In this document: piece after piece, positions 10,001-18,902 of the stretch | Numbering within the stretch: the first letter of the stretch is position 1 | How the letters are laid out: each line of letters begins with the position of its first letter | Source: Ichthyosporea sp. XGB-2017a | Taxonomy: Eukaryota > Opisthokonta > Ichthyosporea | Assembly (NCBI GenBank): GCA_002811675.1 | Contig: PDIM01000024.1 | Location: 6,989-27,354, forward strand | Length of the DNA stretch: 20,366 nt | Direction of reading: 5' to 3' | The notes under the pieces: model-generated | Told to the model about the DNA's origin: nothing | The model's input: the letters and a program-made list of their open reading frames with translations, nothing else | Databases searched by the model: none | Program-made: the position numbers and the translations under genes

Positions 10001-13000
10001 CTCAAAGTGGTAGTTGGGGATGCTTTGACGAATTCAATAGAATTGATCTTCCGGTATTATCGGTGGCTGCTCAGCAGATCACATCCTGCCTGGTTGCGAA
10101 GAAAGAGCGAAAGAAAGAGTTTGTATTTACAGACGGAGAAACCGTTGAATTAAATCCTGAATTTGGATTCTTTATCACGATGAATCCTGGCTATGCTGGT
10201 AGACAAGAGTTGCCAGAAAATCTTAAAGTTCAGTTTAGGTCAGTGGCTATGATGGTGCCCGATCGGCAAATTATTAAGCGTGTAAAGCTTGCTAGTGCCG
10301 GTTTTATCAATAATCAGGTATTGGCGAGAAAGTTTTTCGTTTTATACAAGCTGTGCGAACAGCAGCTTTCAAAGCAAATTCACTATGATTTTGGGTTAAG
10401 AAATATTCTTTCCGTTTTGCGAACTCTCGGGGCTGTGAAGCGCGCAAGTGCGGGGGAGAGTGAAAACCTTATTGTAATGAGAGTCCTGAGAGATATGAAT
10501 CTATCAAAACTTATTGATGAGGATGAACCTCTGTTTTTGAGTTTGATCAATGACTTATTTCCGGGTCTTACTACGGGAATTGCCAACTATCCTGAGCTCG
10601 AGAATGCATTGCAAAACCAAGTGAAGGATATGGGTCTCATCTACCATTCTCCTTGGGTACAAAAGATTATTCAATTGTACGAAACAAATAGAGTTAGGCA
10701 TGGAATCATGGTCTTAGGGCCTACGGGTGCTGGAAAAACTAAATGTATCAATGCATTGATGAGAGCCATGACAGAGTGCGGTGATTCTCACAAAGAATTT
10801 CGCATGAATCCAAAGGCCATCACAGCGTCGCAGATGTTTGGTCGATTAGATGTTGCCACTAACGACTGGACTGATGGTATCTTTTCTGCTTTGTGGAGAA
10901 AAACTTTAAAAGCAAAGAAAACCGAATTCATATGGATTGTCATGGATGGGCCCGTCGATGCAATCTGGATTGAGAATTTGAATAGCGTTCTCGATGACTC
11001 CAAAATTTTAACATTAGCCAATGGAGATAGGATTTCAATGTCTCCTACATGTAAGCTGGTATTTGAAGTAGATTCGCTCGCTAATGCTTCACCTGCAACT
11101 GTATCCAGGAATGGCATGATCTTCATGAGTTCATCGGTTTTAGATTGGAAGCCTATTCTTCAGGGGTGGTTGTTAAAGCGAAGCGACACCGAAAAGAGTG
11201 TATTGCAACCACTGTTTGAGAGCAGTTTTGAAAATGCATTAGTGTTCATAGAAAATAACCTCAACCCCAAAATGCATATTCTTCAGGCTAATATCATTAA
11301 GCAGGCCATGACTCTTCTTGCAGGACTGCTGCCTGAAGGTGGAAATGCAGAAAAGTCCGTTTATGAGAAGATATATGCATTCACTATAATGTGGAGTGTT
11401 GGAGCACTTCTTGAACTTTCGGACAGGGCTTTGTTGCAAGAACATCTTCTAAAAGCCACTCAATTACCCTGGCCTAAATTAGAAGAAGAAGAAGACATTT
11501 ATGACTTTATGGTAAGTCCTGAAGGTGAATGGACCCATTGGAAAAATCATGTACCTGAGTACAAATATCCAGAATCAGGGCATGTTGACTACTTGTCAAT
11601 CATTGTCCCAACAGTGGACAATGTAAGAACTGAGTTTTTGATTCAAACTATAGCAAAACAGGAGGAATGTGTTCTCCTTATTGGTGAACAAGGAACAGCG
11701 AAAACAGTTATGGTAAAGAGTAGTTTGTCAAAACATGATCCTGATGTTCATGTTTCAAAGTCAATGAATTTTTCATCAGCTACAACACCGCTTATATTTC
11801 AACGCACAATTGAGAGCTACGTAGATAAAAGGATGGGAACGACATTTGGTCCACCTGCTGGAAAGAAGATGACTGTTTTTGTGGACGACATCAATATGCC
11901 AGAAATTAACGAATGGGGCGACCAGATTACAAATGAAATCGTTAGACAAATTATTGAACAAAAGGGTCTTTATAATCTGGAAAAGCCAGGTGACTTCGTT
12001 AATATAGTAGACCTTCAATTTATTGGGGCTATGATTCACCCTGGAGGGGGAAGAAATGATATTCCGTACAGGTTAAAGCGAAAGTTCAACATATTTAACT
12101 GTACGCTTCCGAGTAACATATCTGTTGATGTAATTTTTGGTACTATTGGTAAAGGTCATTTTGGTGCAGGTAGAGATTTTCCAGAGTCTGTCATCGAAGC
12201 AGTTCCTAAACTTGTGACACTTACCCGTGTGGTATGGCAGCAAACAAAAGTTAAAATGTTGCCTACTCCTGACAAGTTCCACTATGTCTTTAATTTGCGC
12301 GATCTGAGTAAGATTTGGCAAGGTATGCTTAAAGGCGAGGCTGAGGTAATTGGTAGTGATGCCAAGCTTCTTGCGCTGTGGAAACATGAACTCACCCGAG
12401 TCATTGCTGATCGATTTACAAACGCAAAGGATAAAGAATGGTTTGAAAAAAATATGGCAAAAGTCGTTCAAGAGAATTTGGAAAATGAGCAGATGGACCA
12501 GGTTATGAAGTCGGACAAGTACTTCGTTGACTTTTTGAGAGATGCCCCAGAAGTAACAGGTGAAGAAGAGGGTGATGTTGAACCTGAAGTTCCCAAAGTT
12601 TACGAGCCTATTGAGTCTTTTGAATCGCTTAAAGAGCGGCTTGAATTCTTTATGGGCCAGTATAATGAGAACGTGAAAGGGGGAAAGCTTGAGCTAGTCT
12701 TTTTTGAAGAGGCCATGATTCATTTGGTTAAGCTCTCCCGTGTGATTCGAACACCAAGGGGACATTGTTTGCTAGTAGGAGTAGGAGGTTCAGGAAAGCA
12801 AAGTTTAACAAGGCTAGCTTCCTATATTGCTGACTGCGATACTTTCCAAATAACATTGACAAAATCGTACAATCTGGGGAACTTGTTTGAGGACTTGAAG
12901 TTTCTTTATAAGAAAGCGGGCCTGAACGGAAAGGGAATGGTATTTCTCTTTACCGACAATGAAATCAAAGACGAAATGTTTTTGGAGTGCCTTAATAACG

Positions 13001-16000
13001 TTCTTACTTCTGGTGAAGTGTCGAACTTGTTTGCCAGAGATGAAATTGATGAAATTGTAGGTGACTTGAGACCAATTATGAAAAAGGTTGCTCCTGGTAT
13101 TGTTGACACAAACGAAAATCTATATGACTTTTTTATCAGCAGAGTAAAGCAAAATCTTCATGTTGTCCTTTGCTTTTCTCCGGTTGGTGAGAAGTTCAGA
13201 AACCGGGCTATGAAATTTCCAGGATTGATTAGTGGATGCACGATGGATTGGTTTGGACAATGGCCAAAAGAAGCTTTAGTTGTTGTTGCCGATAGTTTCT
13301 TGTCTAAATTTGACATCGTTTGTACTCCTGAAATTAAGCAAGAGGTGGTCAAGTTCATGGGATTTGCTCATGATGCTGTATCTAAAATATGCCAGGAATA
13401 TTTTGCAAGATTTAGAAGACAATGCCATGTCACACCTAAATCATTTTTGTCATTCATTAGTTCTTATATGAACGTATATGCCTTGAAAAAAGAAGAGATT
13501 GGGAATCTTGCTGAGCGAATGAATATGGGTTTGAGCAAACTTATTGAAGCTAGCGAGTCTGTCGCTCAGCTGCAAATTGAACTAGTTGAAAAAGAAAAGG
13601 AATTGGCTGTGGCAGTTAAGAAAACTGATGCCGTTCTTGTCGAAGTAACTGCAAGTACGCAGGCAGCTGAAAAGGTTAAAGCTGCAGTTCAGGCAAAGAA
13701 AGATGCTGCCCAGGTGATTGTTGATTCCATTAACGCAGACAAGGCTATCGCTGAAGAAAAATTGAGAGACGCCCAACCTGCCCTTGAAGCAGCAAAGAGT
13801 GCTCTAGATACCATTCAACCATCTCACATTTCAACAGTCAGAAAACTAGCAAAACCTCCCCATTTAATTATGAGAATTATGGATTGTGTATTGCTTTTGA
13901 GAACATCAAAAATTGATGCTATTGTTCAAGACCCAGATAGACCATGCTGCAAACCTTCTTGGGCAGAATCTCTAAAATTAATGAGTCAGTCGAACTTCCT
14001 TTCTGGTCTTCAGAACTTTCCTCTGGATACCATTAATGAAGAAATGGTTGAGTTTGTAGAGCCATACAAGGATATGGAAGACTTCAACTTAGAAAATGCA
14101 AAGCGCGTTTGCGGTGATGTTGCTGGGCTTTGTTCATGGGTCCTTGCTATGATTGACTTTTACTGGATTAACAAAATGGTCTTACCTTTGAAGGCAAATT
14201 TGATTGTGCAAGAGCATAAGCTCAACGCTGCTATGGCTGATTTAGCCACAGCACAAGCGTTGCTTGATGAAAAACAGGCAGAGTTAGATGTTGTTCAAGC
14301 TCAGTTTGATGCTGCTATGTCAGAAAAGCAGGCACTTCAAGATGATGCCGATTCCTGTAGACGTAAAATGAGTGCAGCTACTGCCCTTATTGGAGGTCTT
14401 GGGGGAGAAAAGGTGAGATGGACTGAACAGAGCAAAGAGTTTGAAGCTCAAATCAGCCGTTTGGTTGGAGATGTTTTGATCGGAACAAGCTTTCTCTCTT
14501 ATTCTGGGCCATTTAATCAAGAATTCCGAAATGGACTGAGGACCAAGATGGAAAAAGAGCTTACGGTTAAAGGAGTGCCATTCACCAAAGACCTGGATGT
14601 TACAGCTCTTTTAGTAGATGCGACTACCGTAGGATCCTGGCAACTTGAAGCACTTCCTACAGATGAGCTTTCTATTCAGAACGGTATAATTGTCACCCAA
14701 TCAACAAGGTATCCCCTCTTGATTGATCCCCAAGGCCAGGGTAAGACGTGGATTATAAATAGAGAGACCCCCAACAATTTGCAAATTACTACGTTGAGCC
14801 ATAAGTACTTCAGGAACCATCTTGAAGATTGCTTGTCATTGGGAAGTCCTTTACTTCTAGAAGACGTTGGGGAAGAATTGGATCCCGCCCTCGATAATAT
14901 CCTTGAAAAGAACTTTATCAAATCTGGTAAGAGTCTCAAAGTTAAGCTCGGAGACAAGGAGGTTGATGTGATGGATGGATTTGTGCTCTATATTACCACT
15001 AAGCTTGCTAACCCTCGGTACACACCCGAGACATCTGCTAAAACTGCTATTATTGACTTTACGGTGACAATCAATGGACTTGAAGATCAGCTTCTAGGAC
15101 GGGTAATCCAAACAGAAAAGCAGGAATTGGAACAGGAACGACAACAATTAATTGAAGACGTCACCGGAAACAAGAAGAAGATGAAGGAACTGGAAGACAA
15201 CTTACTGTTCCGCCTTACAAGTACTCAAGGATCCTTGGTAGATGACGAATCTTTGATCGATGTTTTAGCTGTTACAAAGCGAACATCTGAGGAAGTAAAA
15301 GAAAAATTGATTGTCGCTGCTGAGACTGAGATTAAAATCAACGCTGCAAGAGAGGAATTTCGTACCGTAGCCACCCGGGGAAGTATCCTGTACTTCTTAA
15401 TCGTTGAAATGAGCTTGGTGAATGTTATGTATCAGACTTCTCTGCCTCAATTTCTGCAGCTATTTGACAAGTCAATGGCCGACTCCGATGCCTCACCCAT
15501 TCCCGCAAAAAGAATTACGAATATTACTGAATTTCTTACATATTCAGTTTTCAAGTACATTTCTCGCTCACTTTATGAAGAGCACAAATTTCTTTTCACT
15601 TTGCTCCTGACTCTCAAGATCGAAATTAAAAGTGGAAGCTTATCAAATGAGTCGTTTCAGACTTTTGTTAAAGGGGGTGCGGCTTTAAATTTAAATGCTT
15701 CCCCTGCCAAGCCAGCAAATTGGATTCCAGATATGTCCTGGCTTAACTTAGTGGCCATAAGTCAACTCCATGCCTTTGCTGATATTCTGAATCAGGTCAG
15801 CCGAAATGATAAGCCCTGGAAGTCCTGGTATGAAAAGGAGGCGCCAGAGCAGAACCCATTCCCTGATGGCTACGAAAACATGCTAGACCCATTCCATCGA
15901 CTACTTCTTGTACGCTCATGGTGTCAAGATAGAACAATTTTTCAAGCTCGGCAATATATATCTTCAACTCTAGGTCAGAAGTATGCTGAAGCGGTCATCC

Positions 16001-17793
16001 TTGATTTAGAAGAAACTTGGAAAGAAAGTAGCAATCGCATTCCTCTTATTTGTCTGTTGTCTATGGGAGGCGATCCAACAGCATCTATTGAAAGTTTGGC
16101 AAAGAAGCATAAGTTTGAAACGAGGGCAATTTCAATGGGACAAGGTCAAGAAGTTCATGCAAGGCGACTTCTTCAGTCTTTTACACAATCTGGGGGCTGG
16201 GTGTTACTGCAAAATTGCCATTTGGGTTTGTCCTTTATGGATGAGCTTTTGGAGTTTGTCCTTGAACTCCAGAACCCCCATGAAGATTTTAGACTTTGGA
16301 TCACCACAGAAGTTCACCCTGTATTCCCCATAGGCTTGTTACAAATTGGTATTAAGTTTACGAACGAGCCTCCTCAAGGAGTCAAAGCAGGAATGAAACG
16401 TACATACAACTGGATAACTCAAGATATGCTGGATGTTACAAATCTCCACCAGTGGCAACCGATGTTATACGCCATGTCTTTTACTCATACAACAGTTCAG
16501 GAAAGAAGAAAGTTCGGACCTCTAGGATGGAATATTCCTTATGAATTTAATCACGCTGATCTTGCCTCAAGTATTCAATTTATTCAAAATCATTTGGACG
16601 AGATAGATGCAAAGAAAGGAGTGTCTTGGAGCACTGTACGCTACATGATTAGTGCCGTTCATTACGGAGGGCGTATTACGGATGATTTTGATCAAAGATT
16701 GATGAACACATATTGCAAGGTTTGGTTTGGTGAACACATCTTTGGGGAGAAGTTTTGCTTCTTCAAAGGTTATAACATCCCTGTGTGCAAGTCAATTGAT
16801 GAATACAGAGCCTATATTGAAACCCTTCCCTTGGTCGACACCCCAGAGGTGTTTGGATTACATTCCAATGCAGATATTACGTACCAATCTAATTTGGCAA
16901 GAAACTGCCTTGACACTATTCTCAATATTCAACCTAAAGATTCTGGAGGCGGAGGCGGAGAAACAAGAGAAAGCATTGTCCAAGGAATAGCTTCTGATAT
17001 GCTTTCAAAACTTCCCCCAGACTATGTAAAGAATGAAGTCAAGACATGTTTAACTAAACTAGGTGGTCAAACACCTTCGAATATCTTTTTGGGTCAAGAG
17101 CTGGACAGAATGCAAAAGATTTTGTCAAGAGTAAGGTCGACTCTACAGGACCTACAGCTTGCTATTGACGGAACAATTATTATGAGTGAAAGTCTGGAAT
17201 CGGCTTTAGAAAGCATGTTCAATGCTCGAGTCCCTCCCTTATGGAGCAATATTTCATGGCCTTCATCCACCCTTGGTTTCTGGTTCTCAGAGGTGCTTGA
17301 TCGGGTGCAACAGTTTACAACCTGGCTTACCGGCGGAAGACCAGCGAGTTTCTGGATGACTGGCTTCTTCAATCCAATTGGCTTTTTAACTGCTATGAAG
17401 CAGGAAGTAGCAAGAGCTCACAAAGGTTGGGCTCTTGATATGGTTACTATTAGTACAGAAGTCTTAAAGTCCATGAGAGAAGATATTGACAAAGGCCCAT
17501 CGGAAGGAGTTTACGTCCATGGGTTATTTTTGGAAGGTGCCAACTGGGACAGACGAAACATCAAGTTGATTGAGCCAACCCCCAAGATTCTGTACACCCC
17601 TATGTCTGTTGTTTGGGTAAATGCTGTCAATTCTGGTGCTCAGAAGGATCAGAGATATTACTCTTGCCCAGTCTACAAGAAACCAAGGAGAACTGATCCA
17701 AACTACATATTTGATGTCGACCTCAAAGTAGGATCTCAAACCCCAGAACACTGGACAGTTAGAGGTGTTGCTCTGCTTTGTGACATCAAGTAA
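4069..17793 (+). CDS. DNAH5/DNAH8-like: Axonemal outer-arm dynein heavy chain, gamma (DNAH5/DNAH8, ODA2) type
   Basis: This ATP-driven minus-end microtubule motor of the ciliary outer arm has 4574 residues, full length for the class. An in-frame TAA at 4051-4053 supports the start. The tail (DHC_N1) begins near 245 and the linker (DHC_N2) near 1395. Walker A motifs are GPAGTGKT 1935-1942 (AAA1), GPTGAGKT 2217-2224 (AAA2), GEQGTAKT 2539-2546 (AAA3) and GVGGSGKQ 2904-2911 (AAA4). Walker B motifs include CFDEFNRI 1985-1992, MDGPVD 2292-2297 and VDDINMP 2605-2611. The stalk runs as coiled coil from about 3135, microtubule-binding tip about 3250-3385, then return coiled coil to about 3450. AAA5, AAA6 (about 3985-4100) and the C-terminal domain follow. 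The ending CPVYKKPRRTDPNY to RGVALLCDIK is the gamma-type signature, unlike the beta class (DNAH9/11/17). All 13,725 bases are one exon. Confidence 0.97.
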   Translation: MSTPGGSQRGSMTDLSGANFSVKNVREAVEGSVQNLMEGAKDREGMGIKNKSSWRKASKAQLGRRMSQLHLGEIEDAKKRQQNIAAMKHKLKATLDDRHKNIIAWVSRAVSTDASVTENAILEEEQMQIFNDFLKADGRRVLMFFFLDPNSEESKNGIKPGIKENICISDGSDVQLTGGCAYFIKTTPKQIATSNMYQELNFGIIDTSKGSILQNLEDIMQGVLIPSLKAQGSWGELKTDSSDTIQNFLETLDRFSGILNEANACLEDQVDLLEPEINVEEYTKAADYVAASNNPEVVDAVEDLVTIWSKQIDQVLAESEQMRKEADDIGPKAELEHWKHRMSKFNSLLDQIKSKKCKVVIGIMNAAKSRSLKSWKELDNRITDAANEAKDNVKYLYTLETFSEPLYKRNPVEMIDHIPGLINAIRMIHSISRYYNTSERMTSLFVKITNQMISACKHYVYADGSKIWEQDSDQLIDKLNNCIALNDEYQKSFQKVKQKLQESPNEKPFDFSEMYIFGKFDTFCKRLSKVIEMLTTISSFNCLKEVKIEGLEQIYSRFNQSVSMMKKKPYDILDHRKMEFDSDYKDFLKNVQDMDVLLQSFLDKCFEKLPSTSRALDLLVKFEKLDKLNLDLNEKYAKTFSHYGKDIEFCRRLYQKLKDDPPIPRDSPPIAGRIIWARQLFRKIEEPMLVFQKKPSIVRSSEGVKIIRNYNNVASVLMEFEMLYHKAWFKVADSARSGLQASLLVRHPQTGELFVNFDPEIPKLLREAKLIKRLNLEIPEGVHTLCCRASKIKENNDLLNYMLEDYNNVIQHVPAILKPLIQYYINRVENALDSGVSMLSWTSLNLDQYLSHIYTELSVLKDIISKSTDILDCRIQSVLESISKAFLGAAPEDCTWSTEQYLQETEARSESQTLNIEVQSQMIERAVLDLILILTKAIPEESLTEEINNECKDLQAHFNQKLLDGLIRCTRGSLDMIKKKLTPVVADRYGMKKNIPVQAEVPFFETNISLVIPNIVVSPTLDDIQQALNKSAVSILNVSKGIYQWSQDRNVEDKTLLKSYFNDVSNNKDIVKLVMMLTSAVNSAKKDISTLLEDLSKYNTVWQDDKDQAIDEFMAGDPILSDFETMLQKYDSLEEEILQIPDTYIINCIEPNTKALKAALITETRAWKQKYGSTLNNKSKSDLEKLSSFINEISKRLSRSIQDLDDVRQVMKALTDLRENEVRVEMDISPLEESYAMLTRYELLGVTKEESERVDGLRYAWQKLKVQSSEVQDNLIKLQSGFKEKLLTSVEVFSQDQQTFLNDYSDKGPMVPGIKPREASDRLTLFQRRFDDIWNKYEIYSGGEELFGLTQTEYPELVTTKKELKLLNNLYGLYNSVLDSVNGYYDILWQEVDMEAINIELQEFQTKCRKLPKALKEWDAYIELSKTISDFCETLPLIEMMANKAMQPRHWEAIANLTDHVFPIESDTFLLRNVMEAPLLKYKEDVEEICIAAVKEKEIEAKLKVVMSDWSANELQFANFKTRGPLLLKGNETAELLTLMEDSLMVLGSLMSNRYNAHFKPQIQKWVQQLSTSTELIEQWLMVQNLWVYLEAVFVGGDIAKQLPKEAKRFQNIDKSYVKIMQKANETPNVIQCCVGDETLQNLLPHLAEQLEVCQKSLSGYLESKRAVFPRFYFVSDPALLEILGQASDSHTIQAHLVSCFDNVKTATFHEKEYDKILAIASRESESYDLTTPVLAQGNVEVWLGALLVAMQKSLNDIIRFANAEINKSPFNYEEFFGRFPSQVGLLGLQMIWTRDSEEALQCARSDKKIMPATNQKFLDVLNMLIAVTTRDLTKMERVKYETLITIHVHQRDVFDNMVKIHIKAVNDFEWLKQARFYWKEDLDTTLVQITDVNFLYQNEFLGCTDRLVITPLTDRCYITLAQALGMCMGGAPAGPAGTGKTETVKDMGRALAKYVVVFNCSDQMDYRGLGRIYKGLAQSGSWGCFDEFNRIDLPVLSVAAQQITSCLVAKKERKKEFVFTDGETVELNPEFGFFITMNPGYAGRQELPENLKVQFRSVAMMVPDRQIIKRVKLASAGFINNQVLARKFFVLYKLCEQQLSKQIHYDFGLRNILSVLRTLGAVKRASAGESENLIVMRVLRDMNLSKLIDEDEPLFLSLINDLFPGLTTGIANYPELENALQNQVKDMGLIYHSPWVQKIIQLYETNRVRHGIMVLGPTGAGKTKCINALMRAMTECGDSHKEFRMNPKAITASQMFGRLDVATNDWTDGIFSALWRKTLKAKKTEFIWIVMDGPVDAIWIENLNSVLDDSKILTLANGDRISMSPTCKLVFEVDSLANASPATVSRNGMIFMSSSVLDWKPILQGWLLKRSDTEKSVLQPLFESSFENALVFIENNLNPKMHILQANIIKQAMTLLAGLLPEGGNAEKSVYEKIYAFTIMWSVGALLELSDRALLQEHLLKATQLPWPKLEEEEDIYDFMVSPEGEWTHWKNHVPEYKYPESGHVDYLSIIVPTVDNVRTEFLIQTIAKQEECVLLIGEQGTAKTVMVKSSLSKHDPDVHVSKSMNFSSATTPLIFQRTIESYVDKRMGTTFGPPAGKKMTVFVDDINMPEINEWGDQITNEIVRQIIEQKGLYNLEKPGDFVNIVDLQFIGAMIHPGGGRNDIPYRLKRKFNIFNCTLPSNISVDVIFGTIGKGHFGAGRDFPESVIEAVPKLVTLTRVVWQQTKVKMLPTPDKFHYVFNLRDLSKIWQGMLKGEAEVIGSDAKLLALWKHELTRVIADRFTNAKDKEWFEKNMAKVVQENLENEQMDQVMKSDKYFVDFLRDAPEVTGEEEGDVEPEVPKVYEPIESFESLKERLEFFMGQYNENVKGGKLELVFFEEAMIHLVKLSRVIRTPRGHCLLVGVGGSGKQSLTRLASYIADCDTFQITLTKSYNLGNLFEDLKFLYKKAGLNGKGMVFLFTDNEIKDEMFLECLNNVLTSGEVSNLFARDEIDEIVGDLRPIMKKVAPGIVDTNENLYDFFISRVKQNLHVVLCFSPVGEKFRNRAMKFPGLISGCTMDWFGQWPKEALVVVADSFLSKFDIVCTPEIKQEVVKFMGFAHDAVSKICQEYFARFRRQCHVTPKSFLSFISSYMNVYALKKEEIGNLAERMNMGLSKLIEASESVAQLQIELVEKEKELAVAVKKTDAVLVEVTASTQAAEKVKAAVQAKKDAAQVIVDSINADKAIAEEKLRDAQPALEAAKSALDTIQPSHISTVRKLAKPPHLIMRIMDCVLLLRTSKIDAIVQDPDRPCCKPSWAESLKLMSQSNFLSGLQNFPLDTINEEMVEFVEPYKDMEDFNLENAKRVCGDVAGLCSWVLAMIDFYWINKMVLPLKANLIVQEHKLNAAMADLATAQALLDEKQAELDVVQAQFDAAMSEKQALQDDADSCRRKMSAATALIGGLGGEKVRWTEQSKEFEAQISRLVGDVLIGTSFLSYSGPFNQEFRNGLRTKMEKELTVKGVPFTKDLDVTALLVDATTVGSWQLEALPTDELSIQNGIIVTQSTRYPLLIDPQGQGKTWIINRETPNNLQITTLSHKYFRNHLEDCLSLGSPLLLEDVGEELDPALDNILEKNFIKSGKSLKVKLGDKEVDVMDGFVLYITTKLANPRYTPETSAKTAIIDFTVTINGLEDQLLGRVIQTEKQELEQERQQLIEDVTGNKKKMKELEDNLLFRLTSTQGSLVDDESLIDVLAVTKRTSEEVKEKLIVAAETEIKINAAREEFRTVATRGSILYFLIVEMSLVNVMYQTSLPQFLQLFDKSMADSDASPIPAKRITNITEFLTYSVFKYISRSLYEEHKFLFTLLLTLKIEIKSGSLSNESFQTFVKGGAALNLNASPAKPANWIPDMSWLNLVAISQLHAFADILNQVSRNDKPWKSWYEKEAPEQNPFPDGYENMLDPFHRLLLVRSWCQDRTIFQARQYISSTLGQKYAEAVILDLEETWKESSNRIPLICLLSMGGDPTASIESLAKKHKFETRAISMGQGQEVHARRLLQSFTQSGGWVLLQNCHLGLSFMDELLEFVLELQNPHEDFRLWITTEVHPVFPIGLLQIGIKFTNEPPQGVKAGMKRTYNWITQDMLDVTNLHQWQPMLYAMSFTHTTVQERRKFGPLGWNIPYEFNHADLASSIQFIQNHLDEIDAKKGVSWSTVRYMISAVHYGGRITDDFDQRLMNTYCKVWFGEHIFGEKFCFFKGYNIPVCKSIDEYRAYIETLPLVDTPEVFGLHSNADITYQSNLARNCLDTILNIQPKDSGGGGGETRESIVQGIASDMLSKLPPDYVKNEVKTCLTKLGGQTPSNIFLGQELDRMQKILSRVRSTLQDLQLAIDGTIIMSESLESALESMFNARVPPLWSNISWPSSTLGFWFSEVLDRVQQFTTWLTGGRPASFWMTGFFNPIGFLTAMKQEVARAHKGWALDMVTISTEVLKSMREDIDKGPSEGVYVHGLFLEGANWDRRNIKLIEPTPKILYTPMSVVWVNAVNSGAQKDQRYYSCPVYKKPRRTDPNYIFDVDLKVGSQTPEHWTVRGVALLCDIK

Positions 17794-18134
17794 AGAAATC
17801 AAGCCTAGAAGAAAACGAAAGATGTGGATGAGAACAAACCCCCTCTTCTCTCTTACATCTTTCTTTATTACCCTTCTTGCAGTCAAATTTAACATTTTAC
17901 AATTAATAAAAAAAGTAATATCGCATATATATAAGAAAGCCAGATTGTTGATCATGCGGCAAAAGGAAGAAGGAGGAATAGCAGGATAATTCTTAGAGTG
18001 AAGACGACTGGCTACCTGTTTATGTCTACAATCTTCTCTTCAACTGTTTGCATTGCAACTCTAGGCCAGCTAGAGAACAATTATCTCCGTGACTGTACAA
18101 AGTTAATAATAAAAACAAGGGCTTTTGTCAACTA
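17794..18134. other. Convergent spacer between dynein and PGAP2-like genes
   Basis: These 341 bases separate two genes that point at each other, so the spacer must hold both 3' ends. AT-rich stretches with poly(A)-signal-like hexamers are present. No gene is called; the open frame at 17765-17989 mostly overlaps the dynein end and is low in information. Confidence 0.6.
17905..17910 (+). terminator. Candidate poly(A) signal for the dynein gene
   Basis: AATAAA lies 112 bases after the dynein stop in an A/T-rich stretch. A second AATAAA at 18108-18113 is an alternative. Neither is proven; transcript 3' ends would decide. Confidence 0.4.
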
Positions 18135-18902
18135 TCACGCTTGCGTTATCGGGATATAATCCACTCCCGATTCAGAATTCGCGCGACTAGAATTGTTCAC
18201 ATCAATTCCGATTGAAATTCGTCTAAAATCATAATACCCAACGAAGTGATAGCCAATATTAGCAAAGACCGTTGACCATTCGCAAAGCCCAAACATGCTG
18301 TAGACGTAGTCTTCGCAATGCACTGTATGCCTCCAAAAGAAATATAGAGCAAAAAGAAAGCATGTTTGATTAACAAACAAGCATAACTGCTTCTTTTTAA
18401 TAGATTTAGCCTCCCTGATTGTTGGCGTATCCCCGGCCACAATCCTAAATAGATAAAGATGAAGGTACATATGAATTGTCTGGAACAGCATGAAAGAAAT
18501 AAATCCCAACTTATGCACCGGATAGTTATCTGATGATGATACAAATGCGAGCAGTGCCAGGGATAGACACTCAATGGTGTGAACGGTCATGCACAAGCGC
18601 GACAACATAAACAAAAACCCATCATTTGATACTCTCGACCTAAAATAGAGAACATACATAAACCCTTCCACTATCCTCGGAGTTATCATCAGAGCTATCC
18701 CAATCCTCCAAACATACCTCTGAGCATGCTTTCCCACAGATGCGCTAATGGACGGAAAGAAATTATAAGGTCTTCTCCCTTTGCAAACAGTCGCATTCAC
18801 AGCTTCAAAATCAAAAGACAATGACATGAAGATGATAATCATAAAAGTTGATACAGCCACCGTCACCGAAAATAACACCAAGTAGGATGCGGAAAACTTC
18901 AT
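18135..18902 (-). CDS. PGAP2: PGAP2-like GPI-anchor lipid remodelling protein
   Basis: This is a 255-residue membrane protein of the Frag1/DRAM/Sfk1 family. PGAP2 acts in the Golgi of animals, where it is needed with PGAP3 for exchanging the unsaturated fatty acid of GPI anchors for a saturated one. About six hydrophobic segments are visible: 5-28, 66-87, 97-122, 131-154, 172-190 and 200-224. Family-like stretches are FFPSISASVGKHAQRYVWRI near 48-67, the SSSDNYPVH loop at 122-130, and FWRHTVHCEDYVYSMFGLCE at 189-208. The length matches animal PGAP2 of about 250 residues, and it is not fused to a Cwh43-type C-terminal domain as in yeast. An in-frame TAG upstream with no intervening ATG supports the start; the stop is TGA. 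The exact role in this organism is inferred. Confidence 0.88.
   Translation of the reverse strand: MKFSASYLVLFSVTVAVSTFMIIIFMSLSFDFEAVNATVCKGRRPYNFFPSISASVGKHAQRYVWRIGIALMITPRIVEGFMYVLYFRSRVSNDGFLFMLSRLCMTVHTIECLSLALLAFVSSSDNYPVHKLGFISFMLFQTIHMYLHLYLFRIVAGDTPTIREAKSIKKKQLCLFVNQTCFLFALYFFWRHTVHCEDYVYSMFGLCEWSTVFANIGYHFVGYYDFRRISIGIDVNNSSRANSESGVDYIPITQA

Noticed and set aside
9590-10153. Open frames inside the dynein gene in other frames and on the opposite strand (for example 9565-10005 minus and 9938-10153 plus)
   Set aside because: They are shadows of the dynein coding sequence, with no own family similarity.
11683-11706. AAA3 Walker A with Ala before Lys (GEQGTAKT)
   Set aside because: This variant is normal for AAA3 in axonemal dynein heavy chains, so it is not a defect.
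16941-16965. Five-glycine run in the dynein C-terminal region
   Set aside because: A short Ser/Gly-rich linker before ETRE is typical of this dynein class at this place, so it is not an unusual repeat expansion.
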